From Christiangramia sabulilitoris (GTDB lineage Bacteria > Bacteroidota > Bacteroidia > Flavobacteriales > Flavobacteriaceae), in the NCBI RefSeq assembly GCF_007050985.1, contig NZ_VHSF01000002.1, positions 310,001 through 374,000 of the forward strand: 64,000 bases of DNA, given 5' to 3'. The notes beneath the pieces were generated by a model. It saw only the letters and a list, made by a program, of their open reading frames with translations. It was not told the DNA's origin and did no database searches. Shown piece after piece: positions 17,483-27,287 of the stretch. Position 1 is the first letter of the stretch. Every line of letters begins with the position of its first letter. Both the position numbers and the translations under genes were made by a program.

Positions 17483-18541
17483 ATGATCAATCTTTTTAAT
17501 GCCCAAATTGAATCACTTTCCATACATCGCGTGGGGAATAAAAATCGTGGTGAGAATATTTTTATTTCTGCATCTACTTTTCATTTAAATGATGAAATAA
17601 AGCCTTTAATCAAGGAGTATTTTCTAAAACCATTCCGGGAAAAAGAAGAAACCTATTATCGCTTTCACCATGAATCTGATATTGAATTTAACGAATTGTA
17701 CAATCTCTCTAACCAGATTTTTGACGATCAGTTCAACACACATGAGTATTCTAAAAAAATAGCTACTCTTTTATATGAGCAGTCTACTCATCCTCATATT
17801 AAAAGCGGGGAAGTCTACGTGGTATATTTTGAGGGGATGCAGCTGGATAATGAAAAAGTTTCGGCTATCGGAATTTTTAAGTCTGAATTGAAACATGATT
17901 TTCTTCAGTTCGAACAGAAACAAAGCAACCTGGAAATGATCGTTCAGCAAGGCGTGAATCTTCAGAAGCTCGATAAAGGGGCGATCATTTTTAATAAGAA
18001 CAGAGAGGAAGGATACAAGATCCTTTCAGTAGATTCCAATCGTTACGACACCAAATACTGGCTCGAGAATTTCCTGGGAGTAGATGTGCTGGCAGATGAA
18101 AATTACTTTACCAAAAACTACCTGAATTTTGCCAAAAATTTCGCTAAAGATGTGGTTTTACCTGCAGAAGATAAAAAGCAGGAAGTGATGTTCATGAACC
18201 GTAGTATGGATTACTTCGCTAAAAATGACGATTTCGAGGAAAGCAATTATATTAATTCTGTGATCGATAACCCTGCGTTGATCCCTGAATTTCAGAATTA
18301 CAAAACTGAAAAAGCACCTAAATACAAGGTAGAGGATCTAACGAATTTTCCTATTGCCAACAAAGCGGTTACAGACGCTCGTAAAAAGATCAAAAATGTG
18401 ATCACTCTGGATACGAACATCCAAATAAAAATGGATTTTGTTAATGCAGAATCTGCGGAGAAATTTGTAGAAAAAGGCTGGGACGAAGAAAAACAAATGT
18501 ATTATTACCTGGTATACTTTAATAAGGAAGAAAAAAAGTAA
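17483..18541 (+). CDS. Nucleoid-associated protein (NdpA/YejK family)
   Basis: A 352-residue protein of the YejK/NdpA family, a nucleoid-associated protein of unclear function. Family features are the N-terminal LFNAQIESLSIHRVGNKN, a middle SGEVYVVYFEGMQLDNEKVSAIGIFKSE and a QGVNLQKLDKGAIIF segment. Length is close to the family average. It is the last gene of the plus-strand cluster from tsaC and is followed directly by a strong palindromic terminator. Confidence 0.88.
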   Translation: MINLFNAQIESLSIHRVGNKNRGENIFISASTFHLNDEIKPLIKEYFLKPFREKEETYYRFHHESDIEFNELYNLSNQIFDDQFNTHEYSKKIATLLYEQSTHPHIKSGEVYVVYFEGMQLDNEKVSAIGIFKSELKHDFLQFEQKQSNLEMIVQQGVNLQKLDKGAIIFNKNREEGYKILSVDSNRYDTKYWLENFLGVDVLADENYFTKNYLNFAKNFAKDVVLPAEDKKQEVMFMNRSMDYFAKNDDFEESNYINSVIDNPALIPEFQNYKTEKAPKYKVEDLTNFPIANKAVTDARKKIKNVITLDTNIQIKMDFVNAESAEKFVEKGWDEEKQMYYYLVYFNKEEKK

Positions 18542-18565
18542 TTCCAATTTAAATACTAAAAAAAA

Positions 18566-18598
18566 GGGAAGCGACCAGATGGTCGCTTCCCTTTTTTT
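18566..18598. terminator. Strong bidirectional rho-independent terminator
   Basis: A perfect 11-bp stem, GGGAAGCGACC (18566-18576) and GGTCGCTTCCC (18581-18591), with loop AGAT. It has seven Ts on the plus side and eight As upstream, so it works in both directions. It separates the nucleoid-associated gene from the convergent kinase-like gene. Confidence 0.92.
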
Positions 18599-18610
18599 AT
18601 GCCTTTAATA

Positions 18611-19675
18611 TTATTGCAGAAGACGCTGCATATTCACATTTTCATAGTTTCGTTTTACAAAATCCAGTGCAGTCCTTAAGATCTGACCCATGGTACTGGC
18701 TCTTTTAAATTTCATGTCCCTGGAAAACGCATACAATTCATTTCGAAGCTCCTTGACATTATCTTTCGTAGAGACATGATCATTGATCATACATCTTATC
18801 AACTCCTTATACCTGCTTTGCGTATTTATCATCCTTTTAGCCAATAAGGATCGCTCTTCTTTTCTGTATTGCTCAATCGAAGAGTTTTCTAGTTTTTCTG
18901 AAACCAGCTTGACCATCTTATAATTCTCCTTAAAGAACTGCGGGCGGTACACCTTTAAATTACCTTCAAAACATTGCTGATCAAAATCTATCGCTCTAAT
19001 CTGATATTCCACATGATCAAAATCATGGGTTGGAATAACCACGTAGTTGTAGGACCTCATATCTCCCAGCAAACGAACGGTACATCTTTCATTGAACTTC
19101 ACGAATTGCTTGGCGATCTGGGTTTGTGCCCTTAAATCGCATTCAGGTAAGTGATCCTCAATAAAAACATCTCCGGGAATTCCAGCAATATGTTCCTCGA
19201 TTAAAGTATCCTTATACACCAGGAAATTGATACGGTGAGGAGATAGTAAATGTTCGAATTCGAGCCCATATACTCTGGAAGCATCCGCTTTTTTCACATA
19301 GAAATAAGTAAAACTATCATTCAGGATATTCCTGACCTTAATCCGGAATGGTTTTGAATTTCCAAACGTGCAATAGTCGATTGCATCCACATTCAGGTAA
19401 TCCAGCGAGTCTTCACTACCGTCTGAATGCAGAATGGTATAAACCTTCTTCAGACTGTTATCTATCTCAATTCTTTCGTGGTCGGGATAGTAACAACGCA
19501 CCCAGAAGGTGTCTTCGTCATGCTGGTCATAAACCACGATAGAACCAGAAAACCTTAACAGGTCATCATAAAAAACGGGAATCTTCGTATTGCGGTTATA
19601 TTTAGCGAGATATCGGTTAAAGCGATCATTGATCGGAAATGCCGGCTTTTTCTTCGACATTAATTTCTCTTCCAT
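18611..19675 (-). CDS. Uncharacterised protein with APH/HipA-like kinase motifs
   Basis: About 354 residues counted from the ATG at 19675; a TTG at 19696 would add seven residues. I do not recognise a named family, but the middle reads like a kinase fold: FYVKK (Lys128/129) as a candidate ATP-binding lysine, GLEFEHLL as a candidate helix-C segment, a hinge-like LIEEHIAGIPGD (about 158-169), GDMRSYN (Asp205 to Asn210, the D-x4-N spacing of HGDLHxxN loops) and IDFD (229-232) as a DFD-type metal site. The canonical catalytic-loop His is Leu. The ~120-residue N-terminus is probably beta-rich and the C-terminus is a basic helical domain. It is divergent from an ABC transporter gene. Confidence 0.6.
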   Translation of the reverse strand: MEEKLMSKKKPAFPINDRFNRYLAKYNRNTKIPVFYDDLLRFSGSIVVYDQHDEDTFWVRCYYPDHERIEIDNSLKKVYTILHSDGSEDSLDYLNVDAIDYCTFGNSKPFRIKVRNILNDSFTYFYVKKADASRVYGLEFEHLLSPHRINFLVYKDTLIEEHIAGIPGDVFIEDHLPECDLRAQTQIAKQFVKFNERCTVRLLGDMRSYNYVVIPTHDFDHVEYQIRAIDFDQQCFEGNLKVYRPQFFKENYKMVKLVSEKLENSSIEQYRKEERSLLAKRMINTQSRYKELIRCMINDHVSTKDNVKELRNELYAFSRDMKFKRASTMGQILRTALDFVKRNYENVNMQRLLQ

Positions 19676-19769
19676 AAATTTGCTCGTTTTGCTCAAAATT
19701 AAGCTTATTATAGGGAAACCTGTAACAAAATCCTATTTTAGACGTCGTATTTTAAACACTTCACCAATC

Positions 19770-20675
19770 TTGGAAACAATTTTAAGTTTAAATAACCTGA
19801 CCAAAAAATTCGGCAGGATCACCGCTGTCGATAATTTAAGTTTTAGCATAGAAAAGGGAAACGTTTATGGCATTTTAGGCCCTAATGGTAGTGGGAAATC
19901 CACCACCCTTGGTATGGTACTGAATGTAGTAAATAAAACCTCGGGAGACTTCCAGTGGTTTGACGGCAATATGTCTACCCATGAAGCTTTAAAGAAAGTA
20001 GGTGCCATTATTGAGCATCCCAACTTTTATCCATACATGACCGCAGAACAAAATCTGAAACTTGTTTGTAAGATCAAGGGAACCCACAAAAGCAAAGTCC
20101 TGGAAAAGCTGGAAATTGTAGGTTTACTGGATCGCAAGGACAGCAAATTCAAGACATTTTCACTGGGAATGAAACAAAGACTAGCCATTGCGTCTGCCCT
20201 GTTAAATGACCCGGAAATACTAATATTAGATGAGCCCACCAATGGTTTGGATCCACAGGGAATACACCAGATAAGGGAGATCATAAGAAAGATCGCATCT
20301 GGCGGAACTACCATTCTACTGGCATCGCACCTTCTGGATGAAGTTGAAAAAGTATGTTCTCATGTGGTCATCATCAGAAAGGGTAAAAAGTTATACAGTG
20401 GCCCGGTAGACCAGATCATAAACAGCCATGGATTCTTTGAACTAAAAGCTACAGACATGCAGAGGCTTCAGGAATTACTCCATACCCATCCAAAAATCGG
20501 GAAGATTTCCGATAAAGAGGGAACTTTGACCGCTATCCTGGAAGATCCAATGGAAGCTGAGGAGATCAACCGATTCCTTTTCGAAAAGGGACTTTCCCTC
20601 TCCTATTTAAATAAACGAAAAGAAAGTCTTGAAGAACAATTCCTGCAATTAACCAATCAAACAGCCCAGAACTAA
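19770..20675 (+). CDS. ABC transporter ATP-binding protein
   Basis: About 301 residues from a TTG start at 19770, where the normal family N-terminus (ETILSLNNLTKKFGRITAV) begins. An upstream in-frame start at 19590 would run opposite the neighbouring gene and add unrelated residues. Motifs: Walker A GPNGSGKSTT, signature FSLGMKQRLAIASALL, Walker B ILILDEPTNGLDP and a switch His in LLASHLLDE. The C-terminal accessory domain is typical of ABC-2 export ATPases of the bacitracin/Nod type. The next gene starts inside its stop codon (TAATG), so both form one exporter. Substrate is unknown. Confidence 0.9.
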   Translation: METILSLNNLTKKFGRITAVDNLSFSIEKGNVYGILGPNGSGKSTTLGMVLNVVNKTSGDFQWFDGNMSTHEALKKVGAIIEHPNFYPYMTAEQNLKLVCKIKGTHKSKVLEKLEIVGLLDRKDSKFKTFSLGMKQRLAIASALLNDPEILILDEPTNGLDPQGIHQIREIIRKIASGGTTILLASHLLDEVEKVCSHVVIIRKGKKLYSGPVDQIINSHGFFELKATDMQRLQELLHTHPKIGKISDKEGTLTAILEDPMEAEEINRFLFEKGLSLSYLNKRKESLEEQFLQLTNQTAQN

Positions 20676-21511
20676 TGTTACGCTTACTAGAAATAGAATA
20701 TAATAAACTGCGTTACAGCAGATCGGCAAGAATCCTGATCATCACTTATTTTATATTGATCACCTTCATTGCCTTAATTGCTTCCATAGAATTTAATATT
20801 GGTAATATCGAATTCAGGGTAGCAGACCAGGGAATTTTTAATTTTCCCTATATATGGCATTTCAATAGTTATATCGCTGCATTACTAAAGTTATTCCTGG
20901 CCATTGTGATTGTTTCCATGATGTCTAACGAATATAGTAACAGGACGATCAAACAAAATCTTATTGACGGGCTAAGCAAAAGAGAATTTGTACTATCCAA
21001 GTTTCTAACCGTTCTGGTATTCTCGGGAATTTCAACTTTCTTTCTATTTGTAGTGACAATGATCCTGGGGCTTACATTTTCAGATTATAACGAGTTCTCG
21101 ATCATTTTCTCAGATCTTGAATACCTGCTGGCTTACTTTATAAAATTAACCGGATTTTTTGCTTTTTGTATGTTCCTGGGCATACTGGTCAAGAGATCTG
21201 CTTTTGCCCTTGGTTTCCTCATTGTCTGGGCAATTTTTGAAGGGATTTTCTATGCCGTACTGAACTTCAAATTTTTTAAAGGAACTGATATTGCTACCAA
21301 CATCATGCAATTCTTCCCGCTGGAATCTATGAGCAATCTGGTGGTGGAACCCTTCTCGCGGTTGAATGCTGTACAAACTGCAGCAACCCAGATAGGTAGC
21401 GAATTGAACAAAGATTACGGTATTCACTGGTACCAGTTACTGATTGTAATTGTCTGGATCGTAATTTTTGTTTACTCTTCTTTCGTTCTACTCAAAAAAC
21501 GAGATCTTTAA
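20675..21511 (+). CDS. ABC-2 type transporter permease
   Basis: A 278-residue membrane protein with about six hydrophobic segments. It starts with MLRLLEIEYNKLRYSRSARI, typical of ABC-2 permeases that follow a dedicated ATPase, and it has NEYSNRTIKQNLIDGLSKREFVLSKF, the conserved cytoplasmic coupling loop of ABC-2 permeases. The start codon shares a base with the stop of the ATPase gene. The T9SS-cargo gene follows 21 bases downstream and may be co-transcribed. Confidence 0.88.
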   Translation: MLRLLEIEYNKLRYSRSARILIITYFILITFIALIASIEFNIGNIEFRVADQGIFNFPYIWHFNSYIAALLKLFLAIVIVSMMSNEYSNRTIKQNLIDGLSKREFVLSKFLTVLVFSGISTFFLFVVTMILGLTFSDYNEFSIIFSDLEYLLAYFIKLTGFFAFCMFLGILVKRSAFALGFLIVWAIFEGIFYAVLNFKFFKGTDIATNIMQFFPLESMSNLVVEPFSRLNAVQTAATQIGSELNKDYGIHWYQLLIVIVWIVIFVYSSFVLLKKRDL

Positions 21512-21532
21512 GGTCCAGCGAGTAATCTATCG

Positions 21533-23131
21533 ATGAAGAAAATTCTTAATGTACTTTTAATCCTTGGCAACCTGTGGTTTGGCATGGCGCAGAATTCAGC
21601 AAATGACTGTTCTGGTGCTATAAAGATTTGTGGCGATGGGGCGATCTCCAGTAATGCTGATGGAGTTGGAAGGCAGGAACTAACCGGTAGCAATAATTGC
21701 AATAGCCAGGAGCATAACAGCTTATGGCTGGAAATAGAGATCACGAAAGCAGGGACCCTTGGATTTAACCTGATCCCTACCAGTAGTGATCTGAATATAG
21801 ATTACGACTTCTTTATTTTTGGACCGAACGCAAATTGTGGTGCTCTGGGAAATGCCATTCGTTGTTCAACCACAAATCCTCTTGCTTCCAATGCCTCAAC
21901 AAATCGAACCGGGATGAACGATATGGAGTCAGACACCAGTGAAGGTCCTGGCGCTAGTGGTAATAATTTTGTTAAAGCTCTGGATGTACTTCCAGGTGAG
22001 ACTTATTTTATTGTCATAGACAGACCAATAGGTAATAGTCCCTTTAAACTTGAGTGGACCGGAACTTCGACTCTAGGCGGATTCCCGTTTCCAGACGGTC
22101 CCAGGATCAACAAACCTAATGACCTGGAAACCTGCAATTCCAACGGCGTTTCAGATTTTGATGTTTCAAGTACCTCCAGCGAGATTGTAACCCAGGATAA
22201 TACGACTTTAACCTACCATGAATCGCTGGCAGACGCTTCAGATAACCTTAACCCTATAAGGGGAATGTATAACAGCAACCAGCCGGTTAAAACAATTTAT
22301 GCCAGGGTGGAAAATAATATGAATGGCTGTGCTAAGATCACCGATTTTGACCTTATTATTAATGATGGCCCACTCATTAAGCAGGATAATATCCTCGAAC
22401 GATGTGACCTTGATCTTAACGGAATGGAAGAATATGTGCTCACAGATTTAACCGGCACTATTTTGAATGGCCTTGATCCAGATAGCCACGATGTAAAATA
22501 TTTTCAGACTCAGAATGACGCCATAAATTATCGAAACGCAATCGAGTCTGATTATCCCAGTACAGGAGAAGAATCGGTTTACGCTCGCGTTTCTGAAAGA
22601 GAGAACCTTCTATGTTATAATATCGCCGAAATTGAATTGACCTTAAATGCCCCTCCGCAAATCGAATCTGTTGGAGTTTTTCAACCCCAGGTAAATTCAA
22701 ACAGCAATACAATTACCCTGCAGGTTAGTAATGCTAGTGACTACGAGTATTCTATAGGCAATATTGATGGCCCATATCAGACTAGTACAACCTTTAAAAA
22801 TGTGAACTCCGGTTTTCAAACCGTTTATATCAGGGACCTCAAAGGTTGTGCGATCGTAAGCACAGAAATCGTCATTCTGGGTTATGATAGCTTTTTCACT
22901 CCAAATTTTGATGGAATTAATGATTTCTGGCAGATAAAAGGCATCAGTAGCGGCAATAATCTGGTACATATTTTTGACCGGTATGGAAAACTTCTGAAAA
23001 AGCTGAAAACTACAGACCGCGGATGGGATGGCACTTTCAATGGCATCAACCTGCCTTCTGATGATTACTGGTTTAATGTCAGGCTTCAGAATGGCCAGGA
23101 ATTCAATGGGCATTTTACACTTGTTAGATGA
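21533..23131 (+). CDS. T9SS type B sorting domain-containing secreted protein
   Basis: A 532-residue secreted protein. A signal peptide (cleavage likely after MAQN near residue 21) precedes a beta-rich region with Cys-containing GAIKICGDG-type start. Repeated Ig-like blocks with ETCNSNGVSDFDVSSTSSEIV, LERCDLDLNGMEEYVLTDL and NDAINYRNAIESDYPSTGEES follow. The last ~85 residues form the type-B gliding-motility C-terminal domain: FFTPNFDGINDFWQIKGI, VHIFDRYGKLLKKL and GWDGTFNGINLPSDDYWF. This directs export by the type IX secretion system with attachment through an as yet unclear mechanism. It is adjacent to the ABC exporter but has no obvious functional link. Confidence 0.93.
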   Translation: MKKILNVLLILGNLWFGMAQNSANDCSGAIKICGDGAISSNADGVGRQELTGSNNCNSQEHNSLWLEIEITKAGTLGFNLIPTSSDLNIDYDFFIFGPNANCGALGNAIRCSTTNPLASNASTNRTGMNDMESDTSEGPGASGNNFVKALDVLPGETYFIVIDRPIGNSPFKLEWTGTSTLGGFPFPDGPRINKPNDLETCNSNGVSDFDVSSTSSEIVTQDNTTLTYHESLADASDNLNPIRGMYNSNQPVKTIYARVENNMNGCAKITDFDLIINDGPLIKQDNILERCDLDLNGMEEYVLTDLTGTILNGLDPDSHDVKYFQTQNDAINYRNAIESDYPSTGEESVYARVSERENLLCYNIAEIELTLNAPPQIESVGVFQPQVNSNSNTITLQVSNASDYEYSIGNIDGPYQTSTTFKNVNSGFQTVYIRDLKGCAIVSTEIVILGYDSFFTPNFDGINDFWQIKGISSGNNLVHIFDRYGKLLKKLKTTDRGWDGTFNGINLPSDDYWFNVRLQNGQEFNGHFTLVR

Positions 23132-23286
23132 ATCCTAAAAAATTGATTTAGGCCCGATAATTGTTTAATTTCGTGAGGCTATGAAATTCGTCAGGTTTTG
23201 ATTTGGTAAAATTTTGATCCTTCCTGACTAATACATCTAATTACATTTTCAGGCTTAAATGTATGGATGAAAAAGAAATCTGCTGA

Positions 23287-25290
23287 ATGAAATTTGACAT
23301 CAAATCTGATTATAAACCTACCGGAGACCAACCGAATGCGATAAAGCAATTGGTTTCAGGGATAGAAAAGAACGAGCAATATCAAACCTTACTTGGGGTA
23401 ACGGGATCGGGAAAAACTTTTACGGTTGCCAATGTGATCGAAGAAGTCCAAAAACCAACTTTGGTTCTGGCGCATAATAAAACCCTGGCAGCACAGCTAT
23501 ATTCAGAATTCAAGGAATTTTTCCCCGAAAATGCGGTGGAATATTTCGTTAGTTATTATGACTACTACCAGCCGGAAGCATTTATTCCAACTTCAGGAAC
23601 TTATATTGAAAAAGATCTTTCCATTAATGAAGAGATCGAAAAATTGAGGCTAAGCACTACTTCTTCCCTTTTAAGCGGAAGAAGGGATGTAATCGTAGTA
23701 GCGTCAGTTTCGTGTTTATATGGTATAGGTAACCCGGTGGAATTTCGTAAAAATGTGGTTTCCATAGAAAGAGATATGGAGATATCCAGGACTAAATTCC
23801 TTCACCGCCTGGTACAAAGTCTTTATTCCAGGACCGAAGCTGAATTTAATCATGGTAATTTCAGAATAAAAGGAGACACGGTGGACGTGTATCCGAGTTA
23901 CGCCGATAATGCATTCAGGATACATTTCTTTGGAGATGAAATAGAGGAGATTGAAGCATTTGATCCAACTACGAAAGAAATTATAGAGAAATATGACCGT
24001 CTGAATATTTATCCGGCTAATATGTTCGTGACGTCACCTGACGTTCTACAGAATGCCATTCATGAGATACAGGATGACCTGGTAAAGCAGGTGGACTATT
24101 TCCAGGATATTGGAAAAACCCTTGAAGCCAAACGTCTGGATGAAAGAACTAATTTTGACCTGGAAATGATCCGGGAGCTTGGATATTGTTCCGGGATTGA
24201 AAATTATTCGAGGTATCTGGATGGCAGAAAACCTGGTACGCGACCATTCTGCCTGCTGGACTACTTCCCGGACGATTATTTAATGGTGGTGGATGAATCT
24301 CACGTAACTATCCCGCAGGTACATGCGATGTACGGGGGTGACAGGTCAAGAAAGGAAACACTGGTGGATTATGGATTCAGACTTCCAGCGGCTATGGATA
24401 ACCGCCCATTGAAATTTGAAGAGTTCGAAGCTTTACAAAACCAGGTTATTTATGTAAGTGCGACTCCTGCCGATTACGAACTTCAAAAAAGTGAAGGGAT
24501 CTATGTTGAGCAGGTGATTAGGCCCACAGGTTTATTAGATCCTGTTATAGAAGTAAGACCAAGTCTTAACCAGATAGATGATCTAATCGAGGAGATCCAG
24601 ATTCGGGTGGAAAAAGATGAGCGTATTCTTGTGACCACCCTAACCAAGAGAATGGCCGAGGAATTGACAAAATACCTGACCAGGATCGATATTCGCTGCC
24701 GTTATATCCATTCAGATGTAGATACCCTTGAAAGAGTCGAGATCATGCAGGATCTTCGAAAAGGAATTTTTGATGTACTGGTTGGAGTAAATTTATTGCG
24801 GGAAGGTCTTGACCTGCCGGAAGTGTCATTAGTAGCGATTATTGATGCCGATAAAGAAGGCTTTTTAAGAAGTAATCGCTCCTTAACCCAGACCATTGGT
24901 AGAGCCGCACGACACGTAGAAGGTAAGGCGATCCTTTACGCAGATAAGATCACAGATAGTATGCAGAAGACTATAGATCAAACCGAATATCGCAGAAGCA
25001 AACAAATTGAATATAACAAGGAAAATAATATAACTCCAACCGCCCTGGTAAAGAAATACAACAATGCTCTTATCAAGGAAAAGCTGGATATCTATGATCA
25101 TGAAACCCGTCCTGATCTTAAAGCTGCAGAGAAAGAAGCTGAGTATCTAACCAAACCTCAAATGGAGAAAAAGGTTAGAGAAAAACGTAAAGCCATGGAA
25201 TCTGCAGCAAAAGAACTCGATTTCATGCAGGCAGCACGATTACGTGATGAAATAAAAATCCTGCAGGAGAAAATTGGGGAAATGGCTTAG
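23287..25290 (+). CDS. uvrB: UvrABC excision nuclease subunit B
   Basis: Damage-verification helicase of nucleotide excision repair. A 667-residue protein with Walker A GVTGSGKT (37-44), the beta-hairpin tyrosines in [14 protein letters not shown] (88-101), the DEAD-like VVDESH (334-339), SATPADYEL, helicase motifs [19 protein letters not shown] and QTIGRAARH, and a C-terminal UVR domain with [13 protein letters not shown]. Length is normal. It has a 155-base upstream intergenic region but I see no clear LexA-type palindrome in it. The next gene begins 89 bases downstream. Confidence 0.97.
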   Translation: MKFDIKSDYKPTGDQPNAIKQLVSGIEKNEQYQTLLGVTGSGKTFTVANVIEEVQKPTLVLAHNKTLAAQLYSEFKEFFPENAVEYFVSYYDYYQPEAFIPTSGTYIEKDLSINEEIEKLRLSTTSSLLSGRRDVIVVASVSCLYGIGNPVEFRKNVVSIERDMEISRTKFLHRLVQSLYSRTEAEFNHGNFRIKGDTVDVYPSYADNAFRIHFFGDEIEEIEAFDPTTKEIIEKYDRLNIYPANMFVTSPDVLQNAIHEIQDDLVKQVDYFQDIGKTLEAKRLDERTNFDLEMIRELGYCSGIENYSRYLDGRKPGTRPFCLLDYFPDDYLMVVDESHVTIPQVHAMYGGDRSRKETLVDYGFRLPAAMDNRPLKFEEFEALQNQVIYVSATPADYELQKSEGIYVEQVIRPTGLLDPVIEVRPSLNQIDDLIEEIQIRVEKDERILVTTLTKRMAEELTKYLTRIDIRCRYIHSDVDTLERVEIMQDLRKGIFDVLVGVNLLREGLDLPEVSLVAIIDADKEGFLRSNRSLTQTIGRAARHVEGKAILYADKITDSMQKTIDQTEYRRSKQIEYNKENNITPTALVKKYNNALIKEKLDIYDHETRPDLKAAEKEAEYLTKPQMEKKVREKRKAMESAAKELDFMQAARLRDEIKILQEKIGEMA

Positions 25291-25379
25291 CTAAATGATT
25301 GATATTAAAATATTTAAACTATATTTACCTGATCCTAAAGCATTTAAAAGTTTTATTATAAACAAAAAACTACTTGTTT

Positions 25380-26597
25380 ATGAGGATCTCTATTTTCTTA
25401 CTGCTGTTATCTTCAGGTTATTTTTCCAGTGCACAGGTAGGCATTGGCAATTACGATCCAATGGCGCAGCTCGACATTACAGCCACCAACCGCGCAGAGC
25501 CTTCAGTTATTGATGGCATTTTAATTCCCAGGATAGATAAATTTCCTGCGGTGAATCCCGGAAATAATCAGCATGGAATGCTCACTTTTTTAACCAAAAG
25601 CGTTACTAATTTTTCTCCCGGATTTTATTTCTGGAACGCGACAGAAAATAAATGGAAATCATTAGCATCAGATATTCCGGGATCTAATTTCTATAAACCT
25701 ACCACCACACAAAGTCCGAATAATATAACCGATCCTATCTACCGCGATAATAGTATTGGCATAGGCACAGATGTCATTACCTCCAGATTGCAAGTTGCTA
25801 TAGGCCCAGGCAAGGACCTGGCTTTGAAAAAAGGACTGGAAGTAGATAATGCAAATTCTGCCACCGATAATCTCACCACCTATGGAATTATAAGTGACAA
25901 TCGCAGCCAGACAAACGGAAATAAATATGGCTTAAAAACAAACGTAGGTGGAGTTGGGATAGGTATACACTACGGGATATTCAATGAAACCTATCAAAAT
26001 ACCGGTACGAACGATATCTATGGGATATTTAATCGGGTAGGCAGAACTTTCGGAGCTAAAAGCAATAATTATGGAATTTATAGTGAAATAGGGAGCATAC
26101 AGGGTGTAGGAAATATTTTCGGAATTTACAGTATCGCTATAGGAGATGCTAACAGCAACGTTTATGCTGCTTATTTTGCGGGGCGCGTGGGAATTGGTAA
26201 TACTCCCGAAACAGATTATGTTCTTCCTGCAGCGAGAGGAACAGATGGACAGGTTATGATGACCAGTGCGACCGGGCAGGTATCATGGAGTAATGCCGGT
26301 ATTCAGAATTACTCCAGCACCACCAGTAATACAGGGGAATTTACGATCACAGATGATATAGGAACTTTAAGAATCAACAACCAGATTACAGCATTGATCA
26401 TTCCCGCGTCTGCATCAAATAAAGGACGTATTTTAAGACTTATCAACTGGCCGGGGAATTCAGAAAAACCATTTATATTTTTAGGCAGTGATGATCTTTT
26501 TGACGTAAGAACCAATGCAAAAGTATTGAGTATTAAACCTCAGCAAGTACTAACAATACAGAGCGCAGGTAACAGGTGGATTCTTCTAAATCAATAA
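25380..26597 (+). CDS. Exported repetitive beta-rich protein
   Basis: A protein of about 405 residues with a clear signal peptide (MRISIFLLLLSSGYFSSAQ). A TTG six bases upstream is less likely as start. The mature N-terminus VGIGNYDPMAQLDITATN is the phrase that opens flavobacterial proteins carrying tail-fiber-like repeats. Residues 170-270 carry repeated YGI motifs (YGIISDN, YGLKTN, YGIFNET, YGIFNRV, YGIYSEI, FGIYSIA) spaced about 15-20 residues apart, which suggests a solenoid or trimeric fiber. There is no type IX signal that I can recognise. A surface-adhesion or structural role is possible but unproven. A terminator follows immediately. Confidence 0.75.
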   Translation: MRISIFLLLLSSGYFSSAQVGIGNYDPMAQLDITATNRAEPSVIDGILIPRIDKFPAVNPGNNQHGMLTFLTKSVTNFSPGFYFWNATENKWKSLASDIPGSNFYKPTTTQSPNNITDPIYRDNSIGIGTDVITSRLQVAIGPGKDLALKKGLEVDNANSATDNLTTYGIISDNRSQTNGNKYGLKTNVGGVGIGIHYGIFNETYQNTGTNDIYGIFNRVGRTFGAKSNNYGIYSEIGSIQGVGNIFGIYSIAIGDANSNVYAAYFAGRVGIGNTPETDYVLPAARGTDGQVMMTSATGQVSWSNAGIQNYSSTTSNTGEFTITDDIGTLRINNQITALIIPASASNKGRILRLINWPGNSEKPFIFLGSDDLFDVRTNAKVLSIKPQQVLTIQSAGNRWILLNQ

Positions 26598-26600
26598 AAA

Positions 26601-26625
26601 AGCACCCGGTTTTTGGGTGCTCTTT
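26601..26625. terminator. Rho-independent terminator
   Basis: AGCACCC (26601-26607) and GGGTGCT (26615-26621), followed by TTTT on the plus strand and preceded by an A run. It closes the repetitive exported protein gene and can also serve the convergent hsp20 gene. Confidence 0.85.
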
Positions 26626-26651
26626 TCCTTAACTAATCAAATTACTTCAGA

Positions 26652-27095
26652 CTAAGAAATATCTATCAATCGTTTCGCCTGAACTTTAGCTTCCTCCTTC
26701 TTTGGAAGCGCAATCTCTAATACTCCATTTTCATAAGAAGCTGAAATCTTAGAACTGTCTACAGAATCTGGTAAGCTAAAAGCTCTTTTAAAGCTGCGGT
26801 AGCTAAACTCTTTTCTGGTAAATCTTCCATTTTTATCTGTACTTTCTTCTTCTTTTTTCTCTTCTGAAGAAATGGTAAGTACATCATTATCCAACTCGAT
26901 ATTAAAATCTTCTTTAGACATTCCCGGAGCTGCTACTTCCACATTAAAACTATCTTCAGATTCCATAATGTTCACAGCAGGTATACTGGTACCTATACTG
27001 TTAACATTTGTAGTACCTCCCAGCCAGTCAGTTCTGAACATATCATCAAAAACTGAAGGCAACCAATTTGTCTCGTTTCTTTTAATTAAACTCAT
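26652..27095 (-). CDS. Hsp20/alpha-crystallin small heat-shock protein
   Basis: A 147-residue holdase chaperone. The alpha-crystallin domain covers about residues 40-135: IPAVNIMESEDSFNVEVAAPGMSKEDFNIELDND, a charged EEKKEEESTDKNGRFTRKEF loop, and SYENGVLEIALPKKEEA at the end with the conserved GVL motif. The C-terminus carries an IDIS tail. It is convergent with the repetitive protein and divergent from a DUF2254 gene across a 192-base AT-rich region with two CTTTTTGTC repeats. No CIRCE element is visible. Confidence 0.93.
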   Translation of the reverse strand: MSLIKRNETNWLPSVFDDMFRTDWLGGTTNVNSIGTSIPAVNIMESEDSFNVEVAAPGMSKEDFNIELDNDVLTISSEEKKEEESTDKNGRFTRKEFSYRSFKRAFSLPDSVDSSKISASYENGVLEIALPKKEEAKVQAKRLIDIS

Positions 27096-27173
27096 AGCTG
27101 TATATTTTTAAAGATTAATAGTAAAATTTTCAATAAATATTTAGCAAATCGAATACCATAGCTCGCCAACTGC

Positions 27174-27214
27174 CTTTTTGTCTTAAATTATTCTCTAAAC
27201 CATGTCTTTTTGTC
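27174..27214. promoter_or_regulatory. Direct repeats CTTTTTGTC between hsp20 and DUF2254
   Basis: Two copies of CTTTTTGTC at 27174-27182 and 27206-27214, 32 bases apart (about three helical turns), in the divergent hsp20/DUF2254 intergenic region. It could be an operator, but no known binding protein is implied. Confidence 0.25.
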
Positions 27215-27287
27215 CGACTTACTAAATAAGCGTTAATTAATATCCCCTTTTATGAGAATCCTTAACTTTAAGATCAAATAATTTCTA

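Noticed and set aside
19590-19769. Extended N-terminus of the ABC ATPase
   Set aside because: The extra 60 codons overlap the opposite-strand gene and do not resemble any ABC domain; homology begins at the TTG at 19770.
23132-23286. LexA-type SOS box before uvrB
   Set aside because: No convincing palindromic operator can be seen in the spacer; only AT-rich sequence.
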